Positions 1 through 9,233 of a stretch of 64,000 nucleotides of DNA are shown piece after piece (the stretch's first letter is position 1; each line of letters begins with the position of its first letter). The position numbers were made by a program, and so were the translations under genes. Below the pieces are notes generated by a model. The model was given only the letters and a program-made list of their open reading frames with translations. It was not told where the DNA came from and searched no databases. This DNA is from Prevotellaceae bacterium (lineage in GTDB: Bacteria; Bacteroidota; Bacteroidia; Bacteroidales; Bacteroidaceae): the NCBI GenBank assembly GCA_015257125.1, contig JABZKU010000008.1, positions 1 through 64,000 on the forward strand. Direction: 5' to 3'.

Positions 1-51
1 ACGACCCCCTGATTAACAGTCAGGTGCTCTAACCAACTGAGCTACTGAAGC
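1..51 (-). tRNA. tRNA-Asn (GTT), cut by window edge
   Basis: Read on the minus strand, position 51 starts a 7-base acceptor strand (GCTTCAG), followed by TA, a D-arm (GCTC...GAGC) and an anticodon arm CCTGA-CTGTTAA-TCAGG with anticodon GTT. The variable loop, T-arm and 3' acceptor strand lie outside the window. The anticodon arm is perfectly paired, so identity is firm although the gene is incomplete. Confidence 0.9.
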
Positions 52-150
52 AGTTGCAACTCTGATGGAGAAGTGCGCTGAGCTTTCGAAATCTAAGCGG
101 CTTATCTCCGTTTGCGTTGCAAAAGTAGTACTTTATTTTGGATAAAGCAC

Positions 151-158
151 TATCTTTG
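151..158 (+). promoter_or_regulatory. -7 promoter box of the kinase operon
   Basis: TATCTTTG matches the Bacteroidota -7 consensus TAnnTTTG and lies 26 bases before the kinase ATG. No convincing TTTG -33 box is seen at the usual 19-20 base spacing. Confidence 0.5.
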
Positions 159-184
159 CAGAAGAAAATTGACAAGAAAATTGC

Positions 185-1174
185 ATGAAGAAGATTTTAG
201 GCCTTGGCAACGCGCTCGTTGACGCCTTAATCCAAATAGACAACGATAACATTTTCAAAGAGTTATCCCTTTGCAAAGAAGGAATGACGCTGATTAAAGA
301 GTCGACCCACAAAAAAATTGCAAACCGTCTAAAATCCCTCTCCTTTAAGCGCAGCAACGGTGGTTCGGCCAGCAACGCGTTGTCTTGTATTGCCGCCTTG
401 GGAGGCGACGCAAGCTTCGTCGGACGCATCGGCGCAGACGAAAATGGCGCTTTCTATGAAGCCGAATCGAAGCAACGCGGCGTGAAATTCATTCCTCTCC
501 GCGACCCCTCCCTCCCCACGGGGGTGGCGAACACCTTTATTTCGGACGGAGGTTTGCGCACCTTTGCCACTTATCTCGGCGCAGCTGCCCTGCTCGAGGC
601 CAAACATCTCGACGCTGCAATGCCGCAAGACGTGGACTACGTTTTTATTGAGGGCTATTTGGTGCAAAACCACGAATTGATTGAACGAGCCGTCGAACTT
701 TCGCACCAACGCGGTGCAAAAGTATGTTTGGATTTGGCTTCCTGGAACATCGTGGAGAGCGAACACGCGTTTTTCGAGCGTTTGCTCCCGAATATAGACA
801 TCGTGTTTGCCAACGAAGACGAGGCGCGCGCCATGACCGGCCGCATCGGTGAAGAAGCGGCCCGCCTTTTGGCTCAGACCTGTCAGATCGCGATCGTAAA
901 ATGTGGACCTCGCGGTGCGGTGGCCGTCGAAGGCGATCAATGTGTGTCTGCTCCCGCCACTCCGGTGGCGCAGGTGCTCGACACCACCGGCGCCGGCGAT
1001 TTCTTTGCCGGCGGATTCCTCCACCGCCATGCGCTCGGCGGTTCGCTCAAAGATTGCCTTTGCGAGGGCGCCGCCTGCGCCGGCGAAGTGATTCAGGTCA
1101 TCGGCACTCAACTTCCCGACACCACTTGGCAACGACTGCGCGCTGAAAGTGCCGCACGCTGCTCAACACACTAA
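185..1174 (+). CDS. PfkB-family sugar/nucleoside kinase
   Basis: A 329-residue ATP-dependent kinase of the ribokinase/PfkB family (adenosine kinase-like branch), cytoplasmic. It would phosphorylate a sugar or nucleoside hydroxyl. Visible hallmarks are the N-terminal GLGNALVD segment, the substrate-lid motif NGGSASN at residues 58-64, and the PfkB signature DTTGAGDFF at 266-274, where Asp272 is the expected catalytic base. Length is normal for the family. The ATG at 185 follows a TATCTTTG box and is the natural start. An S41 protease gene begins 18 bases downstream, so the two probably share a transcript. The substrate cannot be decided from the sequence; adenosine, ribose or fructose-type substrates are all possible. 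Confidence 0.9.
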   Translation: MKKILGLGNALVDALIQIDNDNIFKELSLCKEGMTLIKESTHKKIANRLKSLSFKRSNGGSASNALSCIAALGGDASFVGRIGADENGAFYEAESKQRGVKFIPLRDPSLPTGVANTFISDGGLRTFATYLGAAALLEAKHLDAAMPQDVDYVFIEGYLVQNHELIERAVELSHQRGAKVCLDLASWNIVESEHAFFERLLPNIDIVFANEDEARAMTGRIGEEAARLLAQTCQIAIVKCGPRGAVAVEGDQCVSAPATPVAQVLDTTGAGDFFAGGFLHRHALGGSLKDCLCEGAACAGEVIQVIGTQLPDTTWQRLRAESAARCSTH

Positions 1175-1192
1175 ACTTTTTCTCTCCATTTC

Positions 1193-2863
1193 ATGAGACG
1201 TCTACTTTTTTTACTGCTCCTCGTGGGCTGCACCACACAACTGACAGCACAGGAGACGCAGGAACCCCATAATTTCCGCACAACGAAGGCGCTGGATATT
1301 TTCAACGCCCTCTATCGCGATCTCGACCTCTACTATGTCGACACGCTGAACGCGGAACAACAGGTGGAAGGGGCCATCAATTACATGCTGAATCGTCTCG
1401 ATCCGTACACCGAGTTCTACAAAGCCGGACGAACTGACGAGTTGCGCTTGATGACGACCGGCAAGTATGCCGGCATCGGTTCGCCCATTCGCTATCACAA
1501 GGCCAGCGATCGCTGTGCCTTCGACGCGCCTTATCTGAACATGCCCGCTTGGTTGGCGGGCATCCGCTCGGGCGACATCATTATGCGCATCGACAACAAG
1601 GATGTGGGCGTGTGCGGCAAGACGGAACGCCGGGAGTATAGTCAAAAAATCTCCAACCTGCTGCGCGGCAATCCCGGAACGACGTTCACCGTGACGGTGA
1701 AGCGACCGGGACGCGAACGTCTGCTGCGCTTCCGCATCACGCGCCAGACCATTAAACAGCCGTCGGTGGTTTACTCCACGCTCCTTCCCAACCAAATTGG
1801 CTACGTCTTGTTGAGCACTTTCACCGAAGATACCGCGAAAGACCTCCACGATGCGTTCGACCAACTTCGCAAACAAGGGGCGAAACGCATGGTGTTCGAC
1901 CTCCGCAACAACGGCGGCGGACTCATGGGAGAGGCCGTTAAAGTGGTCAATTTCTTCGTTCCGAAGGGGAAGAAAGTGTTGAGTACACGCGGAAAAGACC
2001 CCGACATGAACGAAACTTACAAGACCACGACTTCCCCCTTCGACACCGGGATGCCGCTTGCCGTCTTGGTGAATTACGCCACGGCCTCCGCGGCCGAGAT
2101 CACTTCGGGCAGTTTGCAAGATTACGACCGCGCAGTGATTGTGGGACGACGCACCTATGGAAAAGGATTGGTGCAAACGCCCAAAAACCTCCCTTATGGC
2201 AGCATGATGAAGTTGACCACGGCCAAATATTACATCCCTTCGGGGCGTTGCATTCAGGCCTATGACTTCAAAAATCGCGGTGCCGACGGACAACCGCGCC
2301 ACCTTCCCGACTCGCTCTGCAAAATTTTTCGCACCACCCACGGACGTCTCGTTCGTGACGGGGGCGGTATCACCCCCGACATCGTCGTGGAAGAAGACTC
2401 GCTCCCCGATTTGATTGCTTACCTTGAGGCTTCGGAACAGCTCTTTGACTTTGTGACCGACTATTGCAACACAAGAAAAAAGATTGCTGCGCCGACGGAA
2501 TTTCATTTGTCCGACCAAGATTTCGAAGCCTTCAAGCAATATATGGTCAAAAGCGATTTCACCTACGACAGTCGCACGCGCCAATCACTCGATCGCGTGA
2601 AGCAATGGGCCAAGTTTGAAGGCTACGACCAACGCGCCGCGCAAGAGTTTGAAGCACTCGCCGCGAAACTAAAACCCAATCTCCAAGCGGATTTGGAGCA
2701 ATGGAAAATTCCCGTGCGCGAAGTCGTGGAAGCGGCCATCATCAATAATCTATATGGACGTGCCGGCGTGGTCGCTTATCGACTTCGCAACGACAAAGAC
2801 CTCGATGCGGCCGTCGACGTGCTCAACGACCGTGCGCGCTACAACGCTATTCTCCGGCCTTGA
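1193..2863 (+). CDS. S41-family C-terminal processing protease, lipoprotein-like
   Basis: A 556-residue exported serine protease of family S41 (tail-specific/CtpA type). The N-terminus is a signal sequence ending in a lipobox-like LVGC with Cys13, so it is probably anchored to a membrane. A PDZ-like region spans about residues 88-182. The protease core follows: a DLRNNGGG strand at 236-243, the catalytic Ser299 in ATASAAE and the general base Lys324 in TYGKG. The remaining 200 residues are helical and charged, longer than in minimal Ctp enzymes but usual for Bacteroidota members. It lies between the PfkB kinase (18-base gap) and purD (47-base gap). Substrate unknown; periplasmic or envelope protein turnover is the family role. 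Confidence 0.9.
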   Translation: MRRLLFLLLLVGCTTQLTAQETQEPHNFRTTKALDIFNALYRDLDLYYVDTLNAEQQVEGAINYMLNRLDPYTEFYKAGRTDELRLMTTGKYAGIGSPIRYHKASDRCAFDAPYLNMPAWLAGIRSGDIIMRIDNKDVGVCGKTERREYSQKISNLLRGNPGTTFTVTVKRPGRERLLRFRITRQTIKQPSVVYSTLLPNQIGYVLLSTFTEDTAKDLHDAFDQLRKQGAKRMVFDLRNNGGGLMGEAVKVVNFFVPKGKKVLSTRGKDPDMNETYKTTTSPFDTGMPLAVLVNYATASAAEITSGSLQDYDRAVIVGRRTYGKGLVQTPKNLPYGSMMKLTTAKYYIPSGRCIQAYDFKNRGADGQPRHLPDSLCKIFRTTHGRLVRDGGGITPDIVVEEDSLPDLIAYLEASEQLFDFVTDYCNTRKKIAAPTEFHLSDQDFEAFKQYMVKSDFTYDSRTRQSLDRVKQWAKFEGYDQRAAQEFEALAAKLKPNLQADLEQWKIPVREVVEAAIINNLYGRAGVVAYRLRNDKDLDAAVDVLNDRARYNAILRP

Positions 2864-2910
2864 CCCATCCTCCTCTTCTTTCTGCACAAACCTCTCATCC
2901 CCCCATCATT

Positions 2911-4176
2911 ATGAACCTTCTTCTGCTTGGATCCGGCGGTCGCGAACACGCACTGGCTTGGAAAATCGCCCAAAGTCCCAAAATCGAGCAACTTTTTATC
3001 GCCCCCGGCAATGCCGGCACGGCGCAAGTGGGCACCAACGTCGCTCTGCGCGCCGACGACTTCGAAGGCATTGAGCGTTTTGTGCTCGAGCACCACATCA
3101 ACATGGTCGTTGTCGGTCCGGAAGACCCGTTAGTCAAGGGCGTCTACGACTATTTCGCGGCACGTCCTGCCTTGGCTCACGTCCCCGTCATCGGTCCTTC
3201 GAAAGCCGGTGCCGTGTTGGAAGGCTCAAAAGACTTCGCCAAGGCGTTTATGCAGCGCCACAACATCCCCACGGCCGCCTATCGCACCTTCGACGGCACG
3301 CAAGTGGAAGAAGGTTGCGCATTTCTCGCCACGCTCGCAGCGCCCTATGTGCTGAAGGCCGACGGACTGTGCGCCGGTAAGGGGGTTTTGATTCTCCCCA
3401 CACTGAAGGAAGCGCAAAATGCGCTCCGCGAAATGCTCGGCGGACAATTTGGCAACGCTTCTTCGCGCGTGGTCATCGAAGAATTCCTTTCGGGCATCGA
3501 ATGTTCTGTCTTCGTGCTCACCGACGGCCGCAACTACAAGATCCTGCCCGAAGCGAAAGACTATAAACGCATCGGCGAAGGCGACACCGGTCTCAACACC
3601 GGCGGCATGGGCTCCGTTACGCCCGTGCCTTTTGCCACTCCGGAATGGATGGCGCGAGTGGATCGCGAAATCATTCGCCCCACCGTCGAAGGACTTCGCG
3701 AAGAAGGCATTGTCTACAAGGGCTTTATCTTCTTTGGACTCATCAACTGCGACGGACAACCGAAGGTGATCGAATACAACTGTCGCATGGGCGATCCCGA
3801 AACCGAAAGCGTGATGCTTCGTCTCAAGAGCGATTTGGTTGAACTCTTCGAGGGCGTGGCTGAGGAACGTCTCGACGAATGCTCCATTGAGTTCGACGAA
3901 CGTGCCGCGGTTTGCGTCATGTGTGTGAGCGGTGGCTACCCCGGCGCCTACGAGAAGGGCTATCCCATCACCGGCACCGACATCGAAGGCAGCGTGGTCT
4001 TCCACGCCGGCACCACGCTCCGCGACGGACAACTCGTCACCGACGGCGGTCGCGTCATTGCCGTGAGCAGTTACGGCGCTACGCGCGAAGAAGCCTTGCA
4101 ACGCTCCATGCGCGGGGCACAACAAATCGAATATCGCGACAAATACTTCCGTTCCGATATCGGTTTCGACCTCTAA
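2911..4176 (+). CDS. purD: phosphoribosylamine-glycine ligase
   Basis: GAR synthetase, the second step of de novo purine synthesis: it joins glycine to 5-phosphoribosylamine using ATP. The 421-residue protein begins [18 protein letters not shown], the classic PurD N-domain, and contains the ATP-grasp region with [12 protein letters not shown] and later GDPETE, which provides metal and phosphate ligands. An upstream in-frame TTG at 2860 would add 17 residues without family similarity, so ATG 2911 is preferred. It is the third gene of an apparent kinase-protease-purD run and is followed by a good terminator. No other purine genes are nearby. Confidence 0.97.
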   Translation: MNLLLLGSGGREHALAWKIAQSPKIEQLFIAPGNAGTAQVGTNVALRADDFEGIERFVLEHHINMVVVGPEDPLVKGVYDYFAARPALAHVPVIGPSKAGAVLEGSKDFAKAFMQRHNIPTAAYRTFDGTQVEEGCAFLATLAAPYVLKADGLCAGKGVLILPTLKEAQNALREMLGGQFGNASSRVVIEEFLSGIECSVFVLTDGRNYKILPEAKDYKRIGEGDTGLNTGGMGSVTPVPFATPEWMARVDREIIRPTVEGLREEGIVYKGFIFFGLINCDGQPKVIEYNCRMGDPETESVMLRLKSDLVELFEGVAEERLDECSIEFDERAAVCVMCVSGGYPGAYEKGYPITGTDIEGSVVFHAGTTLRDGQLVTDGGRVIAVSSYGATREEALQRSMRGAQQIEYRDKYFRSDIGFDL

Positions 4177-4185
4177 TTGTAATTT

Positions 4186-4230
4186 CACCTCCCGAACGTA
4201 TGCACTACGTTCGGGCGGTGTAGCTTTTTT
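4186..4230 (+). terminator. rho-independent terminator after purD
   Basis: Inverted arms CACCTCCCGAACGT (4186-4199) and ACGTTCGGGCGGTG (4207-4220) pair at 13 of 14 positions around a 7-base loop. A TAGCTTTTTT tract follows. Confidence 0.8.
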
Positions 4231-4253
4231 CCGCTACTTATTTCAGCCTCTTC

Positions 4254-5189
4254 ATGCGCCAAAAAGGATTTCGCCAAAACTTCACACAGAGTTTCGCCAC
4301 ACTTCCCCTCGTGGCCCTGGTCACGGCAGCCGTTTGGATGCTCCCCAACCTGAGTAGTCTCCGGTTGGGAGGCGGACTGCTCGCCACGGCACTCATGACC
4401 TATGTGGTCATCGAGTGCAACAACCGCTACCATTTGCTGCGCGTCCGCTCTCGCATGAACAGCGTTGTCTTTTTGGTGCTGATGGCGGCCTTCCCCACGC
4501 TCCACGACCTCGGTTTGCATCTCATTCCGGCGGCGGCGCTCCTTTCGGCCTACTTTGTTTTGTTTCGAACCTACGGACAAACGCGCACACAAGGCACGCT
4601 CTTCCACACCACCCTGCTCCTGAGCCTCGGAAGTCTCGCCTTCCCGCAGCTGATCATCATCATACCCTTCTTACTCTTTGCCGCCGGGGTGCAACTTCGT
4701 GCACTCAATCTCAGCGCGTTCGGCGGTGCGTTGCTCGGTGCTGCGCTCCCCTATTGGATTTATCTTGCGGTTCAACTCGCCCTTTGCGACTTCGATTGGA
4801 CGCTTGTTCCGGCACAACTTTGGGAACAACTCCCTCCGCTGCCGACTTTTGCCTATACCGATGTTCCCCTCTCCCATTGGGTGGGCTACGCCGCAGTGAT
4901 TGTGCCCGGCATGGTGGCCACGGCGCATTTTTTCTCCTCATCTTATAATGATAAGATTCGCACGCGCCAATTTCTCTATGCCCTCACCGTGCTGCAAATT
5001 CCCATTTTGCTCCTCACAGCACTCTATCCCGAGCAGCGCAACACCCTGCTTCCGCTCCTCATCGTAGTCTATACGCCGATGATCAGCCACCACCTTACCC
5101 TCGCCCGCGGACGAATGGCCGATGTGTGGTTTATCCTCTGCACCCTCGGTGTGCTTGTGCTCACCGCCCTTCAATTTTTCAGTTTCTAA
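4254..5189 (+). CDS. polytopic inner-membrane protein of unknown function
   Basis: A 311-residue protein with about nine hydrophobic segments separated by short loops. It starts with a basic stretch (MRQKGFRQNF) and has no long soluble domain. I do not recognise conserved catalytic residues. Its size and layout resemble Bacteroidota membrane proteins of the DUF6427 kind, but that is an impression, not an identification. It lies after the purD terminator and 48 bases before the zinc-binding protein gene on the same strand, with a weak hairpin (5194-5211) between, so co-transcription with the metal transporter genes is possible. Confidence 0.7.
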   Translation: MRQKGFRQNFTQSFATLPLVALVTAAVWMLPNLSSLRLGGGLLATALMTYVVIECNNRYHLLRVRSRMNSVVFLVLMAAFPTLHDLGLHLIPAAALLSAYFVLFRTYGQTRTQGTLFHTTLLLSLGSLAFPQLIIIIPFLLFAAGVQLRALNLSAFGGALLGAALPYWIYLAVQLALCDFDWTLVPAQLWEQLPPLPTFAYTDVPLSHWVGYAAVIVPGMVATAHFFSSSYNDKIRTRQFLYALTVLQIPILLLTALYPEQRNTLLPLLIVVYTPMISHHLTLARGRMADVWFILCTLGVLVLTALQFFSF

Positions 5190-5193
5190 ACGT

Positions 5194-5221
5194 CCATCGT
5201 TCGCACGATGGCGTGCTTTTC
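5194..5221 (+). terminator. weak hairpin between membrane protein and metal-binding lipoprotein genes
   Basis: CCATCGT and ACGATGG pair around TCGC, followed after CGTGC by TTTTCTCTT. The stem is only seven base pairs, so it may be a partial terminator or attenuator. Confidence 0.4.
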
Positions 5222-5237
5222 TCTTCATTTTTCTCCC

Positions 5238-6122
5238 ATGCGCGCCCTCACCCTGTTGTTTCTTTCTGCTGCACTCTCCCTCTGTGTAGCTTGCTCCGAC
5301 AGCATCACATCGGCACCGACGGTCACAGTCAGCGTGCAACCACTGCGCTATTTCGTGGAAAACATTGCCGGTCCGCATTTTGAAGTCAATACCCTTGTGC
5401 CGGCCGGCGCAAGTCCCGAAACTTATGAGTTGACGCCCCGCCAAGTGGTGGAGGTGAGCGACTCGCGACTCTATTTCAGCGTGGGCACCTTGGGCTTCGA
5501 ACGCGAACGACTCGACAAACTCACCGCCAACGCGCCCCGTTTGGTCACTGTCAATGTGTCGGACAGCATTCCCCTCATGGAGGGGTGCGACGATGGGCAC
5601 GAGGAGGAGCACGGCGGTATCGACCTCCACACTTGGACTTCCGTCAGTTCCGGCCGACAAATCGCGCGCAATGTGTGCGAAGCCCTCTGCAAAGCCGACA
5701 CGACACACGCCGCCTTCTTCATCGAACGCCGCGACAGTCTGCTCCGCCACATCGATTCGCTCGAAGTTTCCATCCGTGCCCTACTCGACCAAAAGCACGA
5801 GCGCACTTTCGTCATCTATCACCCCGCACTCGGCTACTTCGCCCGTGATTTCGGCCTGCACCAACTCGCCGTTGAGCACAACGGCAAAGAACCATCGGCC
5901 GAGCACTTGCAACAACTCATTCACCAAGCCCGTGCCGCTGGGGTGAAAGTCGTTTTTGTCCAAGAAGAACATGCCGGCCGCGCCGCGCGAAGATTAGCCG
6001 AAGCCATCGGCGCGCGCGTCGTCTCCATCGCGCCTCTCTCGGCCGAATGGGACAAACAGCTCCTTCACATTGCCCGCGCACTCGCTCAACCCTCATCCGC
6101 CCATGATTCCTCCTCTGATTAG
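5238..6122 (+). CDS. metal (zinc/manganese) ABC transporter substrate-binding lipoprotein
   Basis: A 294-residue cluster A-I solute-binding protein of the ZnuA/AdcA type, which captures Zn2+ or Mn2+ in the periplasm. The start at 5238 gives a compact signal sequence ending in CVAC with Cys19 as the likely lipidated residue; an in-frame start at 5208 adds ten unconvincing residues. The sequence carries the early VSVQPLRYFVENIAG strand, a short histidine/acid-rich loop (DDGHEEEHGG) typical of zinc chaperoning, the following DLHTWTS metal ligand, a further ligand in IYHPALGYF, and the C-terminal lobe FVQEEHAGR. The stop codon lies inside the next gene (20-base overlap), which encodes the ATPase. 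No permease gene follows. Confidence 0.88.
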   Translation: MRALTLLFLSAALSLCVACSDSITSAPTVTVSVQPLRYFVENIAGPHFEVNTLVPAGASPETYELTPRQVVEVSDSRLYFSVGTLGFERERLDKLTANAPRLVTVNVSDSIPLMEGCDDGHEEEHGGIDLHTWTSVSSGRQIARNVCEALCKADTTHAAFFIERRDSLLRHIDSLEVSIRALLDQKHERTFVIYHPALGYFARDFGLHQLAVEHNGKEPSAEHLQQLIHQARAAGVKVVFVQEEHAGRAARRLAEAIGARVVSIAPLSAEWDKQLLHIARALAQPSSAHDSSSD

Positions 6123-6720
6123 ACTCGAAAACGTCGACGCCGGATACGGCGACAGAATAATCTTGCAAGACTGTTCGCTCATGGTATGGGACGAGGATTT
6201 CCTCGTACTCCGTGGACGAAACGGCGGCGGAAAAACCACCCTGCTCAAAGTGTTGGCAGGTTTGTTGCCGCCCATGCAAGGCAAAGTGATCCGCCGCGAA
6301 GCATTCACCGTCGGTTATCTGCCGCAACATCGCACCATCGATCGCGAATTTCCCATCACGGTCTTCGACACCGTGCAATCGGGCCTGCAATGCACTTTGA
6401 AATGGTGGCAACGCTACGGCGCGCGACACCGTGCACTCACCGAAGAAACCCTGCGATCACTCGGGTTGGAAGCCTTGGCCGAATACCCCATCCGCAACCT
6501 CAGCGGCGGGCAGTGGCAACGTACACTCTTGGCGCGCGCACTCGTCAGTCAACCGCGACTGTTGCTCCTCGACGAACCCGACACGCATCTCGATCGCAAC
6601 GCGAAACAAGAACTTTATGCCTCCCTGCTGCGCGAGCATACCCGCCGCGCCATCGTACTCGTCAGCCACGATGAACAACTCGAATTGCCCTCCGGCGCCA
6701 AGATTCTCAACATCGAGTGA
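6103..6720 (+). CDS. metal ABC transporter ATP-binding protein (ZnuC-like)
   Basis: A 205-residue ABC ATPase expected to power import of zinc or manganese. Walker A GRNGGGKTT is at 38-46, the signature LSGGQ at 133-137, Walker B LLLLDEP at 153-159 and the switch His189 in VSHD. It is slightly short for a ZnuC (usually about 230-250 residues) and has almost nothing after the H-loop. ATG 6103 overlaps the binding-protein gene by 20 bases, implying translational coupling. The membrane permease normally encoded alongside is absent: the next gene, 161 bases on, is an outer-membrane barrel with its own promoter box. Confidence 0.88.
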   Translation: MIPPLIRLENVDAGYGDRIILQDCSLMVWDEDFLVLRGRNGGGKTTLLKVLAGLLPPMQGKVIRREAFTVGYLPQHRTIDREFPITVFDTVQSGLQCTLKWWQRYGARHRALTEETLRSLGLEALAEYPIRNLSGGQWQRTLLARALVSQPRLLLLDEPDTHLDRNAKQELYASLLREHTRRAIVLVSHDEQLELPSGAKILNIE

Positions 6721-6783
6721 CCCTTTTGAGTGCAAATTCGCGTATTTTTCCTCAGACTAACGAAACAATCGGCAAAGTTTTAC

Positions 6784-6791
6784 TACATTTG
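6784..6791 (+). promoter_or_regulatory. -7 promoter box of the barrel protein
   Basis: TACATTTG matches TAnnTTTG and lies 90 bases before the ATG of the outer-membrane barrel gene. No clear -33 box. Confidence 0.5.
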
Positions 6792-6881
6792 CACCAATCC
6801 TATAGTGCACCGTGGCGTCAGCAACCACCAAATCCCTTGAAGCCACAGCACTTTTCTCCTCATCATTTCAACTATCCTCAG

Positions 6882-7397
6882 ATGAAAAAGTTTTTCCTCC
6901 TTGCCGCTATTGCCTGCCTCGGTACTTCGGCTTTCGCACAAAAAGACACGAAAGAACTCGGTGTGGGTCTTGTCTTCGGTACGCAAGTAGAAAGCGCAGG
7001 TCTTAACGTCCGCGGTCAATACTTCGTAACGGATAATGTTCGACTCGAAGGTTCTGTAAACTACTTCTTCAAGCACAGCGGTGTTTCGATGTGGGATCTC
7101 AGTGCCAACGGCGCTTATGTCTTCCGCATCAACGACAAGTTCCGTGTTTATCCCATGTTGGGTTTCACTTTCACCAGCTGGTCGGTGGAATACAGCACCC
7201 GGAAGGTGAACTCTGACAACACAACCACCGTTTACGTGAAGAGCGACAACACGGTTCGCTTAGGCGCTAACTACGGTGGCGGTGTGGAATACGCCCTCTC
7301 CAAGAACGTGTCCGCTTTCGGTGAAATCCGCGAACAAGTGTTGCCCAACAGCTACAGCCAAGGTGCATTCACGCTCGGTCTCAAGGCTCGTTTCTAA
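6882..7397 (+). CDS. small outer-membrane beta-barrel protein
   Basis: A 171-residue exported protein. The start at 6882 gives a textbook signal peptide (MKKFFLLAAIACLGTSAFA, cleavage before Gln20), while earlier in-frame starts give no signal. The mature part is a run of amphipathic strands such as LGVGLVFG, VRLEGSVNYFF and VSAFGEIREQVL, and ends with the aromatic GLKARF typical of outer-membrane barrels (terminal Phe). It resembles the eight-stranded OmpA/OmpX-like barrel families. Function is probably structural or adhesive, but cannot be deduced. It stands alone between its own -7 box and a strong terminator. Confidence 0.85.
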   Translation: MKKFFLLAAIACLGTSAFAQKDTKELGVGLVFGTQVESAGLNVRGQYFVTDNVRLEGSVNYFFKHSGVSMWDLSANGAYVFRINDKFRVYPMLGFTFTSWSVEYSTRKVNSDNTTTVYVKSDNTVRLGANYGGGVEYALSKNVSAFGEIREQVLPNSYSQGAFTLGLKARF

Positions 7398-7427
7398 AAA
7401 ACGGCGTCTTACAATCCCCAAAACTAA

Positions 7428-7463
7428 GCCTCGCATCCTCCTCGATGCGGGGCTTTTTCTTTT
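7428..7463 (+). terminator. rho-independent terminator after the barrel gene
   Basis: Arms GCCTCGCATC and GATGCGGGGC (one G-U pair) around TCCTCC, followed by TTTTTCTTTT. Confidence 0.85.
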
Positions 7464-7818
7464 CCGCGACCACTTTGCTGCGACAAAACGCACCAATTTC
7501 ATCCACTTCTCTCTCACTTTCGCTTCACCACTCGATGAAGCGATGAATACGTCCACCCACCACTCAAGAAACTCCACAGGTTTTGCGCAAAAGTGGTGGA
7601 GTTTGATCGAAAACATCACCATTTTTCGATCATACTCGCCCATTTCATCGACGAAAGGGAGAACCTGCACCGAAAATCCGAGCGCTCAGCACCAAGAGAA
7701 AGCCCGCTGTACGAAGCAGCGCACGACAATGGCAGAGCCGCAGACGAGGAAGAAGAAGAAATAGAAAGCCAACTTTGCATTTTTGCGCCCACGCGTCCGC
7801 CGTTCAAAGAGTTTTCAC
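7464..7818 (+). other. non-coding gap before kbl
   Basis: About 355 bases with no credible gene. The only feature noticed is the block CGAAAACATCACCATTTTT at 7608-7626, which resembles blocks in five other gaps of this window, preceded by an inverted GTGGTGGAGTTT stretch. Confidence 0.5.
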
Positions 7819-7826
7819 TACCTTTG
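7819..7826 (+). promoter_or_regulatory. -7 promoter box of kbl
   Basis: TACCTTTG matches TAnnTTTG, 61 bases before the kbl ATG. The -33 position is not convincing. Confidence 0.5.
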
Positions 7827-7887
7827 CTCCACGATTCAAAACCGACCTTCGGAGCGGCCTTTGCCACTCCATAATCTAACCCAACCT

Positions 7888-9075
7888 ATGTACGGTAAAT
7901 TCCAACAACACCTCCAAACGGAGCTGGCCGCCATTCGCGAAGCCGGTCTGTACAAGAACGAACGTCTCATCTGCGGCCCGCAGCAGGCGGAAATCAACGT
8001 GGGCGGAAAAACGGTGCTCAACTTCTGCGCCAACAACTACCTCGGTCTTTCCAACCACCCGCGCCTGATCAGCGCAGCCAAGGCGGCCATGGACGCTCGT
8101 GGCTACGGCATGTCGTCGGTGCGCTTCATCTGCGGCACCCAAGACCTCCACAAGGAACTCGAAGCAGCCATCTCGCGCTTCTTCAAAACGGACGATGCCA
8201 TCCTCTATGCCGCTTGCTTCGATGCCAACGGCGGTGTTTTCGAACCGCTGCTCACGGCCGAAGATGCCATCATCAGCGATGCGCTCAACCACGCCTCGAT
8301 CATCGACGGCGTACGCCTCTGCAAAGCCAAGCGTTATCGCTATGCCAATGCCGATATGGAGGATCTCGAGCGCCAACTGCAGGCCGCACAAGAACAGCGT
8401 TTCCGCATTGTGGTGACCGACGGCGTGTTCTCGATGGACGGTAATGTAGCCCCGCTCGACAAAATCTGCGATCTTGCCGAGAAGTACGACGCCCTCGTGA
8501 TGGTCGACGAGAGCCACTCTGCCGGCGTGGTGGGTAAAACCGGCCGCGGCGTGTCGGAATTCTTCGAAACCTACGGACGTGTCGATCTCTACACCGGCAC
8601 GCTCGGCAAAGCCTTCGGCGGTGCGGTGGGCGGATTCACCACCGGACGCCAGGAAATCATCGACATGCTCCGCCAGCGCAGCCGTCCCTATCTCTTCTCC
8701 AACTCCATTCCTCCCTCGGTGGTGGGTGCCGGTATCGAGACCTTCAAGATTCTCGATGAAAGCAACGAAATTCACGACCGCCTCGTGGAGAACGTGGAAT
8801 ACTTCCGTACGAAGATGATGGAAGCCGGCTTCGACATCAAACCGACCCAAAGCGCCATCTGCGCGGTGATGCTCTATGATGCGAAACTCTCGCAAGACTA
8901 CGCCGCTCGCCTGCAAGACGAGGGCATCTATGTGACCGGTTTCTACTACCCCGTTGTGCCGAAGGATCAAGCGCGCATCCGCGTGCAGATTTCGGCCGGC
9001 CACAACCGCGAACACCTCGACCGTTGCATTGCCGCCTTCATCAAGGTGGGCAAAGAACTGGGCGTACTGAAATAA
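7888..9075 (+). CDS. kbl: glycine C-acetyltransferase (2-amino-3-ketobutyrate CoA ligase)
   Basis: A 395-residue PLP enzyme of the alpha-oxoamine synthase family. It cleaves 2-amino-3-ketobutyrate with CoA to glycine and acetyl-CoA in threonine breakdown. The length matches KBL (about 397). Visible landmarks are NFCANNYLGLSNHP near residue 50, the MVDESHSAG strand with the PLP-pairing Asp, and TGTLGKAFGGA with Lys241 as the Schiff-base lysine. The ATG at 7888 is used because upstream in-frame codons lack similarity. No threonine dehydrogenase (tdh) gene is adjacent. BioF and serine palmitoyltransferase are relatives, but the C-terminal YPVVPKDQARIRVQISAGH favours KBL. Confidence 0.93.
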   Translation: MYGKFQQHLQTELAAIREAGLYKNERLICGPQQAEINVGGKTVLNFCANNYLGLSNHPRLISAAKAAMDARGYGMSSVRFICGTQDLHKELEAAISRFFKTDDAILYAACFDANGGVFEPLLTAEDAIISDALNHASIIDGVRLCKAKRYRYANADMEDLERQLQAAQEQRFRIVVTDGVFSMDGNVAPLDKICDLAEKYDALVMVDESHSAGVVGKTGRGVSEFFETYGRVDLYTGTLGKAFGGAVGGFTTGRQEIIDMLRQRSRPYLFSNSIPPSVVGAGIETFKILDESNEIHDRLVENVEYFRTKMMEAGFDIKPTQSAICAVMLYDAKLSQDYAARLQDEGIYVTGFYYPVVPKDQARIRVQISAGHNREHLDRCIAAFIKVGKELGVLK

Positions 9076-9083
9076 CAAAACAA

Positions 9084-9133
9084 GCGATTTCATCGAACAG
9101 ACTTTCAAGTCTCACCGATGGAATCGCCTTTTT
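9084..9133 (+). terminator. branched rho-independent terminator after kbl
   Basis: Outer arms GCGATTTCATCG (9084-9095) and CGATGGAATCGC (9116-9127) pair with one wobble. They enclose a second perfect hairpin GACTT-TC-AAGTC, and CTTTTT follows. Confidence 0.75.
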
Positions 9134-9233
9134 CACGACACTTTTTCCGAACAGCCGTTCGGCGTACGCCCATCGCTCGCCGACGGCTGCTCGTTTGTTT
9201 TTCCCCTTCCTCCCCTCCTCTCTCCCTCCCGAC

